Below, piece after piece: positions 16,567 to 26,166 of a DNA stretch of 39,316 nt. Origin of the DNA: Pseudomonadales bacterium (GTDB lineage Bacteria; Pseudomonadota; Gammaproteobacteria; Pseudomonadales; UBA7434); NCBI GenBank assembly GCA_013043705.1, contig JABDNS010000020.1:1-39316 (forward strand), read 5' to 3'. The translations under genes and the position numbers were made by a program. Below the pieces are notes generated by a model, which was not told the origin of the DNA, ran no database searches, and was given only the letters and a program-made list of their open reading frames with translations. Within the stretch, counting starts at the first letter, position 1, and every line of letters starts with the position of its first letter.

Positions 16567-17675
16567 GAGAACTCCACCGCATTGGGCGGCGTAGTGTCGT
16601 TACCCACCTGGCCTGCGGCCGATTGTGGCGCTGCGTCCTGCTCAGCCGTGTTTTGCATCACCACACTTTGAGCATCCGGCAGGCGGAACATGGCCAAGCG
16701 GGTAAGCAATTCCTCCAGGTGTCGCCTGCCGCGTGACGGCGACAGTTGCTCACCGGGTAACTGCAAGCCGTATTCGTGATGGCCACCCTCAGCGAGTAGA
16801 GCCCAGTGACACAATTGTGCCAACCTTTGCTCATCGCTACCGTGTGCCGCGTTCCATTCGAGCCAGAGCCGATTGTCGATGTAATCTACAAACTGCTTGC
16901 TGGCCAGCTGGTCGTTTCTGGCATATGTTTTCCACGCCACCGAGCGCAAGCTGTCACCGGGCACATAGGCACGCAAACCAAAAAAGTCATCGCTGCCGGT
17001 TTGCTCGCGGCTGCCCGATTCATGGTACGCGCTGCGCGCTGCCGGCGAGCCGGCATTCTTATCAGGATACGGATACACCACCGCGTGCATATCAAGGTCG
17101 ACCCAGGTCCATGCTGTAACCAGCCCGAGCGGATAGCTGGTTTGTATTTTTACCCGGCCAGGATTGCAAATACCGCGCGGGCCGGTACGAAAACGCATTG
17201 ACAGTCGCTGCTCGGCACCCGGCTCAACATCGACGTGCTCGGTGCTGACTTCCTGCCAGCTCAATTGCACGCCGTAGTGAACCCGTTCTTGCGCCGATAG
17301 AATAATTTTGAACACGGCGTGCCGGCCGGCAAAGGCAGACTCACCGGAGCGACCTGTAATTTGCAAGCCGGATAAATTCGCGAAAGTATGCAGAATCGAA
17401 ACCACCAGCATGCCGCTGAGCAAAAAAACCAGCGCATAGACTGCGCTATTTTCAAAGTTTATTGCCACCAGCAATAACATGCCGATAAAGGCGGCGTAAA
17501 CAAGACCCGCTCGCGAGGGGAAAATAAAAATATTGCGGTGAGATAGATGGTGCTCGTGCGCGGCGGGAATACGACGATCCAGCCACGCGCGCCATTTTTG
17601 CTGCCAGCCAATGCGACCACGTCGCCCGCGCCTGTCACGATAGCGCTTCTGGTAAAGGTCGCTGGGTATGCGCAC
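16563..17675 (-). CDS. DUF58 domain protein, membrane-anchored type, TgpA operon
   Basis: DUF58 protein of 370 residues. A basic N-terminus (residues 10-36) is followed by two membrane segments (about 55-72 and 78-96), a beta-rich stretch, and the DUF58 signature near 228-261 (DDFFGLRAYVPGDSLRSVAWKTYAR, here split by description). It differs from the DUF58 protein at 5006-5968 by the membrane anchor and a longer N-terminal half. Start GTG at 17675, 23 bases after the MoxR stop; the site before it is weak and coupling with moxR is likely. It is presumed to work with the adjacent MoxR ATPase and TgpA. Confidence 0.92.
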   Translation of the reverse strand: MRIPSDLYQKRYRDRRGRRGRIGWQQKWRAWLDRRIPAAHEHHLSHRNIFIFPSRAGLVYAAFIGMLLLVAINFENSAVYALVFLLSGMLVVSILHTFANLSGLQITGRSGESAFAGRHAVFKIILSAQERVHYGVQLSWQEVSTEHVDVEPGAEQRLSMRFRTGPRGICNPGRVKIQTSYPLGLVTAWTWVDLDMHAVVYPYPDKNAGSPAARSAYHESGSREQTGSDDFFGLRAYVPGDSLRSVAWKTYARNDQLASKQFVDYIDNRLWLEWNAAHGSDEQRLAQLCHWALLAEGGHHEYGLQLPGEQLSPSRGRRHLEELLTRLAMFRLPDAQSVVMQNTAEQDAAPQSAAGQVGNDTTPPNAVEFS

Positions 17676-17698
17676 GAAGAATTACTTGCAGCGCGAGG

Positions 17699-18667
17699 TT
17701 AAAGTACGTCCACTGAATCGAGCATCTGCGCAACCAGCCCCAAAGCCCCGCTCATGGTTCCGCCCGCGGGCGCCAGACGATGCGCTGCCACCCACGGTAG
17801 CACCGCCTGCACATCTTCAGGAATGACGTGCGCCCGATTTTCCAATAACGCTGCGGCCTTGGCCGACTGCAACAATGCCAGCGCACCGCGCGGTGATAAA
17901 CCGTAGGCAAAGTCCGGATTACTGCGCGAATAATCGACCAGCCGCTGCAGGTAATCGAGCAAAGTATCCGAGACCTTTTGTATGTCTACCTGCTTTTGCA
18001 ACGCAAACAGTTGCTCAAGACCCATCTGCTGGCTAACCGGCTTGCGATGTTGCTCGCCCAGGCCAGCGCGCAACATTTCGCGTTCCGCATCGTGGCCCGG
18101 GTAGCCCACTTCAATGCGCATCAGGAAGCGGTCGAGCTGCGATTCCGGCAACGCGTAGGTTCCTGATTGACTACCGGGGTTTTGAGTGGCGATAACAAAG
18201 AAAGGCTCGGGCAACGGCCGGGTAACACCGTCGATACTCACCTGTTTTTCTTCCATCGCCTCGAGCAGCGCACTTTGTGTTTTTGGCGTGGTGCGATTAA
18301 TTTCATCGGCCAACAGCAACTGGGTGAAGATTGGCCCCTCGACAAACTGGAACTCGCCGGAATCGCGTTTGAATATTGAGGTGCCGAGCACATCGGCCGG
18401 CAACATATCCGAGGTAAACTGGATGCGGCGGTATTCAAGGCCCAAGGCATCACCAAGCGCATGCGCCAGTGTGGTTTTGCCCATGCCCGGCAAGTCTTCG
18501 ATGAGCAGGTGCCCCCGCGCAAGCAGGCAGCACAAAGCCATGCGAATCTGGTCTTGCTTACCGAGCAGCACCTTGCCTACTTCTGCAACACATTTTTGCA
18601 GGGCCGCCGGGGCAGCAGCCGGCTCGAACTTGGCTGCGTCCTTGCTAATCGGGGTGATGCCGCTCAT
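17699..18667 (-). CDS. MoxR-family AAA+ ATPase of the TgpA operon
   Basis: AAA+ ATPase of 322 residues. Walker A is EDLPGMGKTT (57-66), Walker B LLLADE (117-122), sensor 1 ATQNPG (160-165), then GTYALPESQLDRF. The Walker A (GMGKT) differs from the GLAKT form of the other MoxR in this window, so the two belong to different MoxR subfamilies. ATG at 18667 has GGAG 6 bases before it; an in-frame start 48 bases upstream has no such support. DUF58 and tgpA follow. It probably drives or remodels those membrane partners; substrate unknown. Confidence 0.94.
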   Translation of the reverse strand: MSGITPISKDAAKFEPAAAPAALQKCVAEVGKVLLGKQDQIRMALCCLLARGHLLIEDLPGMGKTTLAHALGDALGLEYRRIQFTSDMLPADVLGTSIFKRDSGEFQFVEGPIFTQLLLADEINRTTPKTQSALLEAMEEKQVSIDGVTRPLPEPFFVIATQNPGSQSGTYALPESQLDRFLMRIEVGYPGHDAEREMLRAGLGEQHRKPVSQQMGLEQLFALQKQVDIQKVSDTLLDYLQRLVDYSRSNPDFAYGLSPRGALALLQSAKAAALLENRAHVIPEDVQAVLPWVAAHRLAPAGGTMSGALGLVAQMLDSVDVL

Positions 18668-18715
18668 TGCGTTCTCCGCAGCAGGACACAGCCAAGGGCC
18701 GTGGCAATACCGCAA

Positions 18716-18736
18716 TTGCTTGATTTAGTTAAGCAA
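18716..18736. promoter_or_regulatory. Inverted repeat TTGCTT-N9-AAGCAA before the second moxR gene
   Basis: A perfect 6-bp inverted repeat with a 9-base spacer lies about 50 bases upstream of the MoxR start, in the 104-base gap after metZ. On the minus strand a TATACT hexamer (RC of 18737-18742) is just upstream. It could be an operator or a weak hairpin; there is no T tract for a terminator. Confidence 0.25.
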
Positions 18737-18771
18737 GTATAGACATCGCCGCTGCCGATGCAGGGCGCTGA

Positions 18772-19980
18772 TCACAATGTGGCGGCACCGCGCAGCAGAT
18801 CGTCTTGCAGGTCGTCAATCGCTTCCAGACCGACCGAAATTCGTACAAGGTTATCGCCTATGCCTGCCGCTGCGCGCTGCTCCGGCGACAACCTGCCGTG
18901 GGTAGTCGTTGCCGGATGCACGATGGTGCTCTTGGTATCGCCAAGATTCGCGGTTAGGGAAAAAACCCGGGTCGCGTCGATAAATCGCCAGGTGGCGTCG
19001 AGATCGCCATTAATCGTGAACGACAAAACACCGCCAAAGGCGCGCTGCTGGCGCGCCGCGAGCTGATGCCCCGGATGACTGTCCAGCCCCGCATAATAAA
19101 CGCGCCCTACCCAGCTTTGTTGCGCCAGCCACTTGGCAATTGTCATAGCACTACTGCTATGGGCCTGCATGCGCAGCGCCAGTGTTTCCAGGCCTTTGAG
19201 AAAAACCCAGGCATTAAACGGGCTCATCGACGGACCGCCCGAGCGCAGCAAACCGCGTATGCTTTCGATAAGTTCCACACTGCCGCACACCGCGCCGCCC
19301 AGGCAACGGCCCTGGCCATCGAGGTATTTCGTTGCGGAATGCACAACCAGGTCGGCACCCAATGCCAACGGTTGTTGCAGCGCGGGCGAACAAAAACAAT
19401 TGTCGACAACCAGCAGGCAGTCTCGCTCGCTGGCAAGCTTTGCCAGCACCTGGATGTCGGCCACTTCATTGAGCGGGTTGGAAGGCGTTTCGAGAAATAA
19501 AAGTTTGCTGTTATCGCGAATCGCCTCGCGCCACGCATCGGGCTGGTTAACTGGTACGTAGCTAACCTCGACACCAAACTTGACGAAAAAATTGTCCAGC
19601 AACATAACCGTAGAGCCAAACACATCGCGAGAACAAATGATGTGATCACCAGCTGACAACCTGGCCAGGCACAATGACATTATGGCGGCCATGCCCGATG
19701 CTGTTGCCACGCAGTCTTCAGCACCTTCCAGCGCGGCCAGGCGCTGCTCGAAGTTACGCACGGTGGGATTGGTGTAGCGCGTGTAAACGTTGCCGCTGCG
19801 ATCGCCAGCAAATCGCGCGGCGGCATCTTCACAGTCGGCAAATACATAGCTGGAGCTAAGCAGCAGTGCCTCGGCGTGTTCACCGGCATCGCTGCGCTGC
19901 TGCCCGGCGCGCACCGCTAGTGTTTGCGCACTCAAACCATCGGGTAAAGACCTGCCTGAATTCGTTTTTACGCTACTCAT
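18772..19980 (-). CDS. metZ: O-succinylhomoserine sulfhydrylase
   Basis: PLP enzyme of the Cys/Met metabolism family, 402 residues, which makes homocysteine from O-succinylhomoserine and sulfide in methionine synthesis. The PLP lysine is Lys218 in HSATKYLDGQG. YTRYTNPT (66-73) and the substrate-side SxGPSMSPFNAW stretch are present. MetZ rather than MetB is preferred because of the conserved purF-metZ gene pair known from Pseudomonas; sequence alone cannot fully exclude related specificities. ATG at 19980 shares one base with the purF stop (TGATG), so translation is coupled. Confidence 0.93.
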   Translation of the reverse strand: MSSVKTNSGRSLPDGLSAQTLAVRAGQQRSDAGEHAEALLLSSSYVFADCEDAAARFAGDRSGNVYTRYTNPTVRNFEQRLAALEGAEDCVATASGMAAIMSLCLARLSAGDHIICSRDVFGSTVMLLDNFFVKFGVEVSYVPVNQPDAWREAIRDNSKLLFLETPSNPLNEVADIQVLAKLASERDCLLVVDNCFCSPALQQPLALGADLVVHSATKYLDGQGRCLGGAVCGSVELIESIRGLLRSGGPSMSPFNAWVFLKGLETLALRMQAHSSSAMTIAKWLAQQSWVGRVYYAGLDSHPGHQLAARQQRAFGGVLSFTINGDLDATWRFIDATRVFSLTANLGDTKSTIVHPATTTHGRLSPEQRAAAGIGDNLVRISVGLEAIDDLQDDLLRGAATL

Positions 19981-21524
19981 CAGGACACATCGTTGTAAAG
20001 GTCTACCAGTGCGCTGTCGTCGCCCGCTGCGGCATCGGTATTTGCACCGCCCTTGGCACTAGCATTTTTGGCCGCATCATTGCGCGCGCTATGCAGCTGC
20101 GCCAGGTAGCTTTGGTCGACATCACCGGTTACATAAACCCCGTCGAACACAGCGCAATCAAAGTTTTCTATACCAGGGTTGCCCTCTTTCGCGCAATCGA
20201 CAAGATCTTCAAGGTCCTGGTAGATCAATTGGTCTGCGCCAATCAGCGCACAGATCTCGTCTACCGACTTGTCGTGCGCTATGAGCTCTTCGGCTGAGGG
20301 CATATCGATGCCGTACACATTTGGATAGCGAACTGGCGGCGCGGCCGAGGCGAAGTAAACTTTCCGCGCACCCGCTTCGCGGGCCATCTGGATAATTTCA
20401 TTGCAGGTAGTGCCGCGCACAATCGAATCATCCACGAGCAAAACGTTTTTGTCGCGAAACTCCAGCTCAATGGCATTTAGTTTCTGCCGCACCGAGCGCT
20501 TGCGGGCACTCTGCCCGGGCATAATAAATGTACGCCCTATATAGCGGTTCTTGATTAAACCTTCGCGAAATTTTACGCCAAGGTTGTAGGCAATAACTTG
20601 CGCAGAAACCCGGCTGGTATCAGGAATGGGTATGACCACATCGATATCGTGCTGCGGGCACAAGCGCTGGATTTTTTCAGAAAGTTTTTCACCCATGCGC
20701 AGCCGCGCTTTATACACCGAAATATCATCGATAATTGAATCGGGTCGCGCGAAATAAACGTACTCGAATATACATGGCGTATGTGGCGCAGGCGCGCTGC
20801 ATTGCTCTAAATGTAGCTGCCCATCGGCTTCGATAAAAACAGCCTGGCCTGGCGCCACATCGGCAACACAATCAAATCCTTGCGCGCTAAGCGCCACGCT
20901 TTCCGAGGCAACCATATACTCCGGCCCATCTGCGTGTTCGCGTCGCCCATAAACCAACGGGCGAATGCCGCGCGGATCGCGAAACGCCACAATGCCATAA
21001 TTTGCGATCATTGCCACCACCGCATAGCCACCCGAACAGCGGCGATGCACTGCTTTCACCGCGTGAAAAATATCTTCGGCCGCTGGCTTGAGCTTGCCCA
21101 GTTTTTGCAACTCGTGCGCAAACACGTTGAGAATAACTTCGGAATCCGAGTCGGTGTTCACATGGCGAAGGTCTTCGCGAAACACATCCTCCTTAAGGGC
21201 TTCAGCATTGACCAGATTGCCGTTGTGCGCCAGCGCAATACCGTAAGGGGAGTTGACATAGAAAGGCTGTGCCAACGCGGCGCTGGAGCTGCCTGCGGTG
21301 GGGTAGCGACAATGTGCAACGCCTATGTTGCCCGCCAGGCGATCCATATGATGCTGGCGAAACACATCGCGCGCCAGGCCATTGCCTTTGCGTTGGTTAA
21401 AGCGGCCGTCCGAGTAGGTCATGATGCCTGCGGCATCCTGGCCGCGATGCTGGATTACCGTTAAAGCGTCGTAGAGCATCTGGTTGACACCCGAACGACC
21501 GACCACGCCCACTACACCACACAC
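19980..21524 (-). CDS. purF: Amidophosphoribosyltransferase
   Basis: First committed enzyme of purine synthesis: glutamine plus PRPP gives 5-phosphoribosylamine. 514 residues, normal for the family (E. coli 505). The glutaminase nucleophile is Cys2, directly after the initiator Met, so no propeptide is needed. The PRPP loop [13 protein letters not shown] is near residues 360-372. Start is GTG at 21524; GAGGAG (21533-21538 on the minus strand) stands 8 bases before it and decides the start. It overlaps metZ by one base. The upstream gap to cvpA is 129 bases; no good PurR-like box was found there. Confidence 0.97.
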   Translation of the reverse strand: MCGVVGVVGRSGVNQMLYDALTVIQHRGQDAAGIMTYSDGRFNQRKGNGLARDVFRQHHMDRLAGNIGVAHCRYPTAGSSSAALAQPFYVNSPYGIALAHNGNLVNAEALKEDVFREDLRHVNTDSDSEVILNVFAHELQKLGKLKPAAEDIFHAVKAVHRRCSGGYAVVAMIANYGIVAFRDPRGIRPLVYGRREHADGPEYMVASESVALSAQGFDCVADVAPGQAVFIEADGQLHLEQCSAPAPHTPCIFEYVYFARPDSIIDDISVYKARLRMGEKLSEKIQRLCPQHDIDVVIPIPDTSRVSAQVIAYNLGVKFREGLIKNRYIGRTFIMPGQSARKRSVRQKLNAIELEFRDKNVLLVDDSIVRGTTCNEIIQMAREAGARKVYFASAAPPVRYPNVYGIDMPSAEELIAHDKSVDEICALIGADQLIYQDLEDLVDCAKEGNPGIENFDCAVFDGVYVTGDVDQSYLAQLHSARNDAAKNASAKGGANTDAAAGDDSALVDLYNDVS

Positions 21525-21653
21525 TAGCCCGACTCCTCGCTCAAGCGCCGCTTCACGGCAAAAATCCTATGCACTGCGATTGTCGCATAATCGAACAGTG
21601 TGTAGCCAGCACAATGCATATACGTGCTCATGCGCCCTATCACGCAATCGCTC

Positions 21654-22166
21654 TCATGCACCATCGCCTGGCGATAGCACTTGCGCGCGCCAGTGCGCCA
21701 ACTCACTAAAAGTTTGCAGCGCCCAATCCTCCAGCATTAGAAACTTGGGCACCAGCAAGGACTCCTGCCACCATGCTTGCGTATCCAGCGATAACAAAGG
21801 CGGGAAAATCATTAGCAGTACAAGCACGATAATACCACCGCGAAGTACACCGAACACCATGCCCAGCATGCGATCCAGCGGACCCAACCCTGCTTTGCTA
21901 ACCAGCGAAATAATCAGTTGGTTAACCAGGCCACCAACGATCAAGGTACCCACGAACAAAACAAAAAAGGACGCTACCAGGCGCAACGTTTCGTGCGCGA
22001 ACCAACCGGCCAGCAACTGCGCAAAGCGCGGCCCAAAGGCTACCGCAACGGCAAAAGCAACAAACCAGATAAGCAGTGACAGTGCTTCCTTTACGAAGCC
22101 GCGCAACACGCTAACCAGGCCGGAAAATCCCAGTATGATTAAAATCAGCATGTCGAGTTGGTTCAT
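21654..22166 (-). CDS. cvpA: CvpA family inner-membrane protein
   Basis: Colicin V production family, 170 residues, four predicted membrane segments (about 6-25, 29-47, 64-83, 103-123), with the family pattern MLILIILGFSGLVSVLRGF at the N-terminus. It is usually next to purF, as here; its function is linked to envelope homeostasis but is not defined chemically. ATG 22166 has AAGGAC about 10 bases before it. The C-terminus is longer and polar. Confidence 0.93.
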   Translation of the reverse strand: MNQLDMLILIILGFSGLVSVLRGFVKEALSLLIWFVAFAVAVAFGPRFAQLLAGWFAHETLRLVASFFVLFVGTLIVGGLVNQLIISLVSKAGLGPLDRMLGMVFGVLRGGIIVLVLLMIFPPLLSLDTQAWWQESLLVPKFLMLEDWALQTFSELAHWRAQVLSPGDGA

Positions 22167-22210
22167 AAATGCTTTTGTCCTTTTTATTAGGCGGCTGCGG
22201 ATTGGCCTGC

Positions 22211-22801
22211 TTAAACGTCTCTTAACCTGCGTATGATTGCGTCCATTATTTTGTGCTCTGTTTCGATGCGCCGGGAAATTTCTTCGGCTTCCGCGTAGGT
22301 CATTACCGGGCCAACCGCAATGCGATAAGGCCCTGGCTGCGCAGCACTGGCAGGTTTTACGTAGGCCTTCAAGCCATTACCTAGTAACGACTCCTTAAAG
22401 TTTTTTGCATTGTTCCATTCATTAAATGTTGCAACCTGCACTACATAGGAAACCGGCACGCGGTTTGAATCCAGCCGCGGCTTGCCGCGCTGTGCTGAGC
22501 TGTTGGAAACGATCGCACCGGCATTGTCGGCCGTGTTCTGCAATAAATTTTCTGCCTCGGCACTGAGTCGCTCGGTTATTGATGGCTCCGGCACCGGGGC
22601 CGCCTGGGCGGGATTTGGCTTGGCATTGATGCCAACACTCGTGTCTGCAACCGCAGCATCGCTTGGCATGGGCTCAACATCAAGCACGAGTTCATTACCA
22701 CCCAGCGAATCATCGAAGTTAAACAGCAACGGCCAGACTAGCGCTGCCAATAGCAGCAGCACTGCCGCACCTACGAGCCTGCGTTTTACCTGGTCACCCA
22801 T
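22211..22801 (-). CDS. dedD: DedD-like SPOR-domain protein
   Basis: Bitopic inner-membrane protein, 196 residues: short cytosolic start with KRR, one membrane segment (about 8-27), a Pro/Ala-rich periplasmic linker, and a C-terminal SPOR domain (about 118-196; YVVQVATFNEWNNAKNF). SPOR domains bind peptidoglycan stripped of stem peptides at the division septum. It lies between folC and cvpA as in many gammaproteobacteria. ATG 22801, with GAGGCG upstream. The gap to folC is 23 bases. Confidence 0.9.
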   Translation of the reverse strand: MGDQVKRRLVGAAVLLLLAALVWPLLFNFDDSLGGNELVLDVEPMPSDAAVADTSVGINAKPNPAQAAPVPEPSITERLSAEAENLLQNTADNAGAIVSNSSAQRGKPRLDSNRVPVSYVVQVATFNEWNNAKNFKESLLGNGLKAYVKPASAAQPGPYRIAVGPVMTYAEAEEISRRIETEHKIMDAIIRRLRDV

Positions 22802-22824
22802 GATGTGGATTGCGCCTCTTGCCG

Positions 22825-24171
22825 CTATTCAAAAGTTTGCTCACGTTCGATAAGTTCCAGTGCTTCTGCCACGGTAAAAAAAGACCCGCTCACGCATAGG
22901 CAGGCGCCATCCGGACGCCCGGCAGACAGTTTTTGTAGCGCATCCTGCACGCTGCCTCCGGCCTCGCCCGCTTTCGCATTTCCACCCTGCGCATGGAAGT
23001 TCTGCAGCATTTTATCCGCATCCAGCGCTCGCGGGCAGTTGCGTAGTTGTGGAAAAATCCAGTGGTCTACCAGTGGAATCAGCTGTTGTAACATGGCGTC
23101 GACACGCTTGTCGGCGAGTGCCGCAAAAATCATGTAGATCGGCCTGCCTGGCTGGTCTTGCAGCATTTGCGCAAGCCTCGCCACCGCTGCGGGGTTGTGT
23201 GCCACATCCAGCTGCACGGGCTTGCCTCGATAGCGGTGACTGGAAAAGCGACCGGTAATCGAAACGCTTGCCATGAGTTCGGCACAAACCGCCCGATCCG
23301 GCAGCGCGTCAAGCAACGCTGCAGCCTGCATTGCGGTGCTCCAGTTCTCGGCCGCCAGTTGCGGCTCGGGTAAACCTGCGTAGCGGATAGCATTACCGCT
23401 GGAATCGACCCCAAACCACTCAAAACCCGAATCCGTTGCAAGCAGGCTATGTTTATGGCCTGCAACAGGTGTATGCTCGCCGGCCGCCCAGTAGGCCTGT
23501 GCCGCGTCCGTTTGCACCGCATCGAACAAGCTTCGCGGCGGATCGGGGTCGCCAATAACACAGTCTGCGCCGGGTCTGAGAATACCGGCTTTTTCAGCGC
23601 CTATTGCTTCGCGAGTGCTGCCCAGCCAGTGCTCATGGTCGAGTGCGATATTGGTTATCAGTGCAAGGTCGGCGTCAACCAGGTTAACGGCATCGAGGCG
23701 CCCACCCAGTCCGACTTCCAGCAGCACATAATCCAGCGCCGCATCGGTAAAAATGCAAAGCGCCGCCAGCGTGGTAAATTCAAAATAGGTTAGTTTTAGC
23801 TCAGCGCCCGCGGATTCTCCCGCCGCGCGCCTGGCGCGTTCGACGCGCTCAAAAGCCTGCACTAGCGTTGCATCGCACACCGATTGGCCGCCAATGCAAA
23901 TGCGCTCGTTGAAGCGAAGCAAGTGTGGCGAGGTATAGACGCCAGCGCGTGGCGCTGCAGCACCTGGCGCAGCATGCTCAAGCAGGACTTGCAGGGCGCG
24001 GATAACCGAACCCTTGCCGTTGGTGCCCGCGATACTAATCACGGTTGTGGCCGGCTTGGGCAAACCTAACTGCCGACGCACGCAGCCAATGCGATCTAGC
24101 CCAAGCTCAATGTTTTCGGGGTGCAGTTGTTCAATGCGGGCGAGCCAATCTGCAAGTGTGGAAACAGTCAC
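22825..24171 (-). CDS. folC: Dihydrofolate synthase / folylpolyglutamate synthase
   Basis: Mur-ligase-like ATP-dependent enzyme, 448 residues, that adds Glu to dihydropteroate and extends tetrahydrofolate polyglutamates. ATP loop SIAGTNGKGSVIRAL (P-loop residues 49-56), and DYVLLEVGLGGRLDAVN with the metal/ATP-site residues. HNPAA in the C-terminal domain is conserved. GTG start at 24171 with AAGGG about 9 bases upstream. The gene sits 43 bases downstream of accD. Confidence 0.95.
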   Translation of the reverse strand: MTVSTLADWLARIEQLHPENIELGLDRIGCVRRQLGLPKPATTVISIAGTNGKGSVIRALQVLLEHAAPGAAAPRAGVYTSPHLLRFNERICIGGQSVCDATLVQAFERVERARRAAGESAGAELKLTYFEFTTLAALCIFTDAALDYVLLEVGLGGRLDAVNLVDADLALITNIALDHEHWLGSTREAIGAEKAGILRPGADCVIGDPDPPRSLFDAVQTDAAQAYWAAGEHTPVAGHKHSLLATDSGFEWFGVDSSGNAIRYAGLPEPQLAAENWSTAMQAAALLDALPDRAVCAELMASVSITGRFSSHRYRGKPVQLDVAHNPAAVARLAQMLQDQPGRPIYMIFAALADKRVDAMLQQLIPLVDHWIFPQLRNCPRALDADKMLQNFHAQGGNAKAGEAGGSVQDALQKLSAGRPDGACLCVSGSFFTVAEALELIEREQTFE

Positions 24172-24214
24172 CGACAGCAGCCCTTAAACATTGCGCGGCG
24201 CGAATCGCGCGCTG

Positions 24215-25201
24215 CTAACTCTGCTGCTCAATCACGTCGCCTGCCTCGGCATTCCCTGTTTGCGCTGCAGCCACCTCGTCACTTGTCTCTACTTCGCTTG
24301 CATGCGCCGAATCGTCTATCGCTTCAATCTCGGGCTCATCGCGGTGCGCCATCAGTTTGTCGAGTAATCGCGACAAGGTCGCGCGCATCTCACCGCGCGC
24401 AACAATCATATCGATAGCGCCACGCTCCAACAGGAATTCACTGCGTTGAAAGCCCGGCGGCAACTTTTGCCTGATGGTTTGCTCAATAATGTTTGGCCCT
24501 GCAAATCCGGCGCGCGCGTTGGGCTCAGCAATATTGATATCGCCGAGCATCGCAAGGCTTGCCGAGACGCCGCCGTACACCGGGTCGGTCATAACTGAGA
24601 TATACGGCAACGATTGGGTTTTCATTCGCTCCAGCACCGCTGCCGTCTTGGCCATCTGCATTAGCGATATCAGCGCTTCTTGCATGCGGGCGCCCCCGGT
24701 AGCACTAAAGCATATTAGCGGACAACCGCGCTCCAGGGCCGCATTGGCCGCGCGCGTAAAGCGCTCTCCCACCGCATAACCCATAGATCCACCGTGAAAG
24801 CTGAATGCAAACGCTGCTGCAATTACCGGCCTGCCCTGCAGCGTGCCGGACATAACCACCAATGCATCTTTTTCACCGGTTTTCTTTTGCGCCTGGCTGA
24901 GACGCTCACGATATTTTTTGGTATCGCGAAATTTCAGGCGATCGACCGGCAGCACATCGCTGGCAAGCTCTTCCCGACCCTCTTCATCGAGCGTAACGTC
25001 TAGCCGCCGGCGCGCATCGATGCGCATGTGATGCTGGCACTTGGGACAAACGTCCAGATTTTTTTCCAGTTCAGGCCGGTACAACACGGCGTCACAACGA
25101 ACGCACTTTTTCCAAAGACCTTCGGGCACTGACGACCGATTATCTTCGGCAGGCTCACTGGGTGAAACGAAAGAAGGTTTGATTTTATCGAGCCAGCTCA
25201 T
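24215..25201 (-). CDS. accD: Acetyl-CoA carboxylase carboxyltransferase subunit beta
   Basis: Beta subunit of the carboxyltransferase that with AccA moves CO2 from biotin to acetyl-CoA to give malonyl-CoA. The N-terminal zinc ribbon has Cys33, Cys36, Cys52 and Cys55. The crotonase-like core contains [12 protein letters not shown] and [10 protein letters not shown]. At 328 residues it is longer than E. coli AccD (304) because of an acidic C-terminal tail (about 290-328). ATG 25201 with GAGGAG before it. Position next to folC is the usual one; trpA lies 34 bases upstream. Confidence 0.97.
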   Translation of the reverse strand: MSWLDKIKPSFVSPSEPAEDNRSSVPEGLWKKCVRCDAVLYRPELEKNLDVCPKCQHHMRIDARRRLDVTLDEEGREELASDVLPVDRLKFRDTKKYRERLSQAQKKTGEKDALVVMSGTLQGRPVIAAAFAFSFHGGSMGYAVGERFTRAANAALERGCPLICFSATGGARMQEALISLMQMAKTAAVLERMKTQSLPYISVMTDPVYGGVSASLAMLGDINIAEPNARAGFAGPNIIEQTIRQKLPPGFQRSEFLLERGAIDMIVARGEMRATLSRLLDKLMAHRDEPEIEAIDDSAHASEVETSDEVAAAQTGNAEAGDVIEQQS

Positions 25202-25235
25202 GGCCGCTCCTCTACCGTTATATTAAACCGCAAGT

Positions 25236-26060
25236 TCATGCGCCGCGCGCGGCAGCCGCACCGTTTACAATTTCTTTTAACAACTTGGCTGCCACACGCG
25301 TTAATTCCTCAGTACTCGCACCCTGTTTGGCTGCACTTGCCAGCGCATCAACCAATACACTGCCGACGACCACCCCGTCGGCTACCGCCGCCACCGCTTT
25401 TGCAGAAGCGGCATCCTTGATGCCAAAGCCCACACAAACCGGCAAGTCGCTGGCGTTTCTGATGCGCGCCACCTTGGCGGCAACACTAGCAGAATCTAGA
25501 TGGCCGGCACCGGTAACGCCTTTGAGTGAGACGTAATAAATATATCCGCTGGCCGCAGCACATATTTTTTCAATGCGTTGATCGGTGGTGGTGGGCGCGA
25601 TAAGTAAAATGCTATCTATATCCTGCTCTCGCAACGCTGTATTCAGCGCCCCGATCTCTTCCGGCGGCATATCGACGGTGAGAATACCATCCACGCCCGC
25701 CGCAGCCGCGCTAGTGGCGAAGCGGGTATAACCGAAAGCTTCTACCGGGTTGGCATAACCCATTAATACCACCGGCGTTTGTGTATCGCTGCGCCTGAAT
25801 GCTGCCACAGTATCCAGCGTTTGTTGCAGGCTGACTCCCTGCGCCAACGCCCGCTCATGTGCTAACTGTATTACTGGCCCCTCTGCCATCGGATCTGAAA
25901 ATGGGACGCCCAGCTCGATTATATCCGCACCAGCCTCAACCAATGCGTGCATCAATGGCAAAGTTGATTCAATACCCGGATCGCCGGCAACGATATAGGG
26001 CACAACAGCTTTGCGGCCGTTTTGCTTGAGTTGCCGCAGTGTTTTTTTAATCCGGCTCAT
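25236..26060 (-). CDS. trpA: Tryptophan synthase alpha chain
   Basis: Cleaves indole-3-glycerol phosphate to indole and glyceraldehyde-3-phosphate; works in an alpha2-beta2 complex with TrpB. 274 residues. The catalytic Glu49 is in ADIIELGVPF. The other catalytic residue, Asp60 in most enzymes, is Glu here (SDPMAEGPVIQ, codon GAG); the family signature allows either. The phosphate loop GVTGAG is present. The start at 26060 is fixed by AAGGAG 5 bases before it; an in-frame codon 15 bases upstream lacks this. It lies 106 bases after trpB. That gap includes three copies of AGAAGC and nothing else of note. Confidence 0.96.
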   Translation of the reverse strand: MSRIKKTLRQLKQNGRKAVVPYIVAGDPGIESTLPLMHALVEAGADIIELGVPFSDPMAEGPVIQLAHERALAQGVSLQQTLDTVAAFRRSDTQTPVVLMGYANPVEAFGYTRFATSAAAAGVDGILTVDMPPEEIGALNTALREQDIDSILLIAPTTTDQRIEKICAAASGYIYYVSLKGVTGAGHLDSASVAAKVARIRNASDLPVCVGFGIKDAASAKAVAAVADGVVVGSVLVDALASAAKQGASTEELTRVAAKLLKEIVNGAAAARGA

Positions 26061-26166
26061 GTACGCTCCTTGCAACAGGCATTACATTGGCAAGCGATCG
26101 CCGATCGCGGCGCACTAGCAGAAGCAGAAGCAGAAGCGTGGGCTTTAAAACTACCGGCTGGGCGCA

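Noticed and set aside
21484-22236. 250-codon open frame on the plus strand
   Set aside because: Spans the antisense of cvpA and the purF-cvpA gap. The translation is Ser/Thr/Pro-rich without known motifs, and no ribosome site is apparent.
26117-26138. Three AGAAGC units between trpB and trpA
   Set aside because: Too short and simple to support a functional claim; likely a small slippage product.
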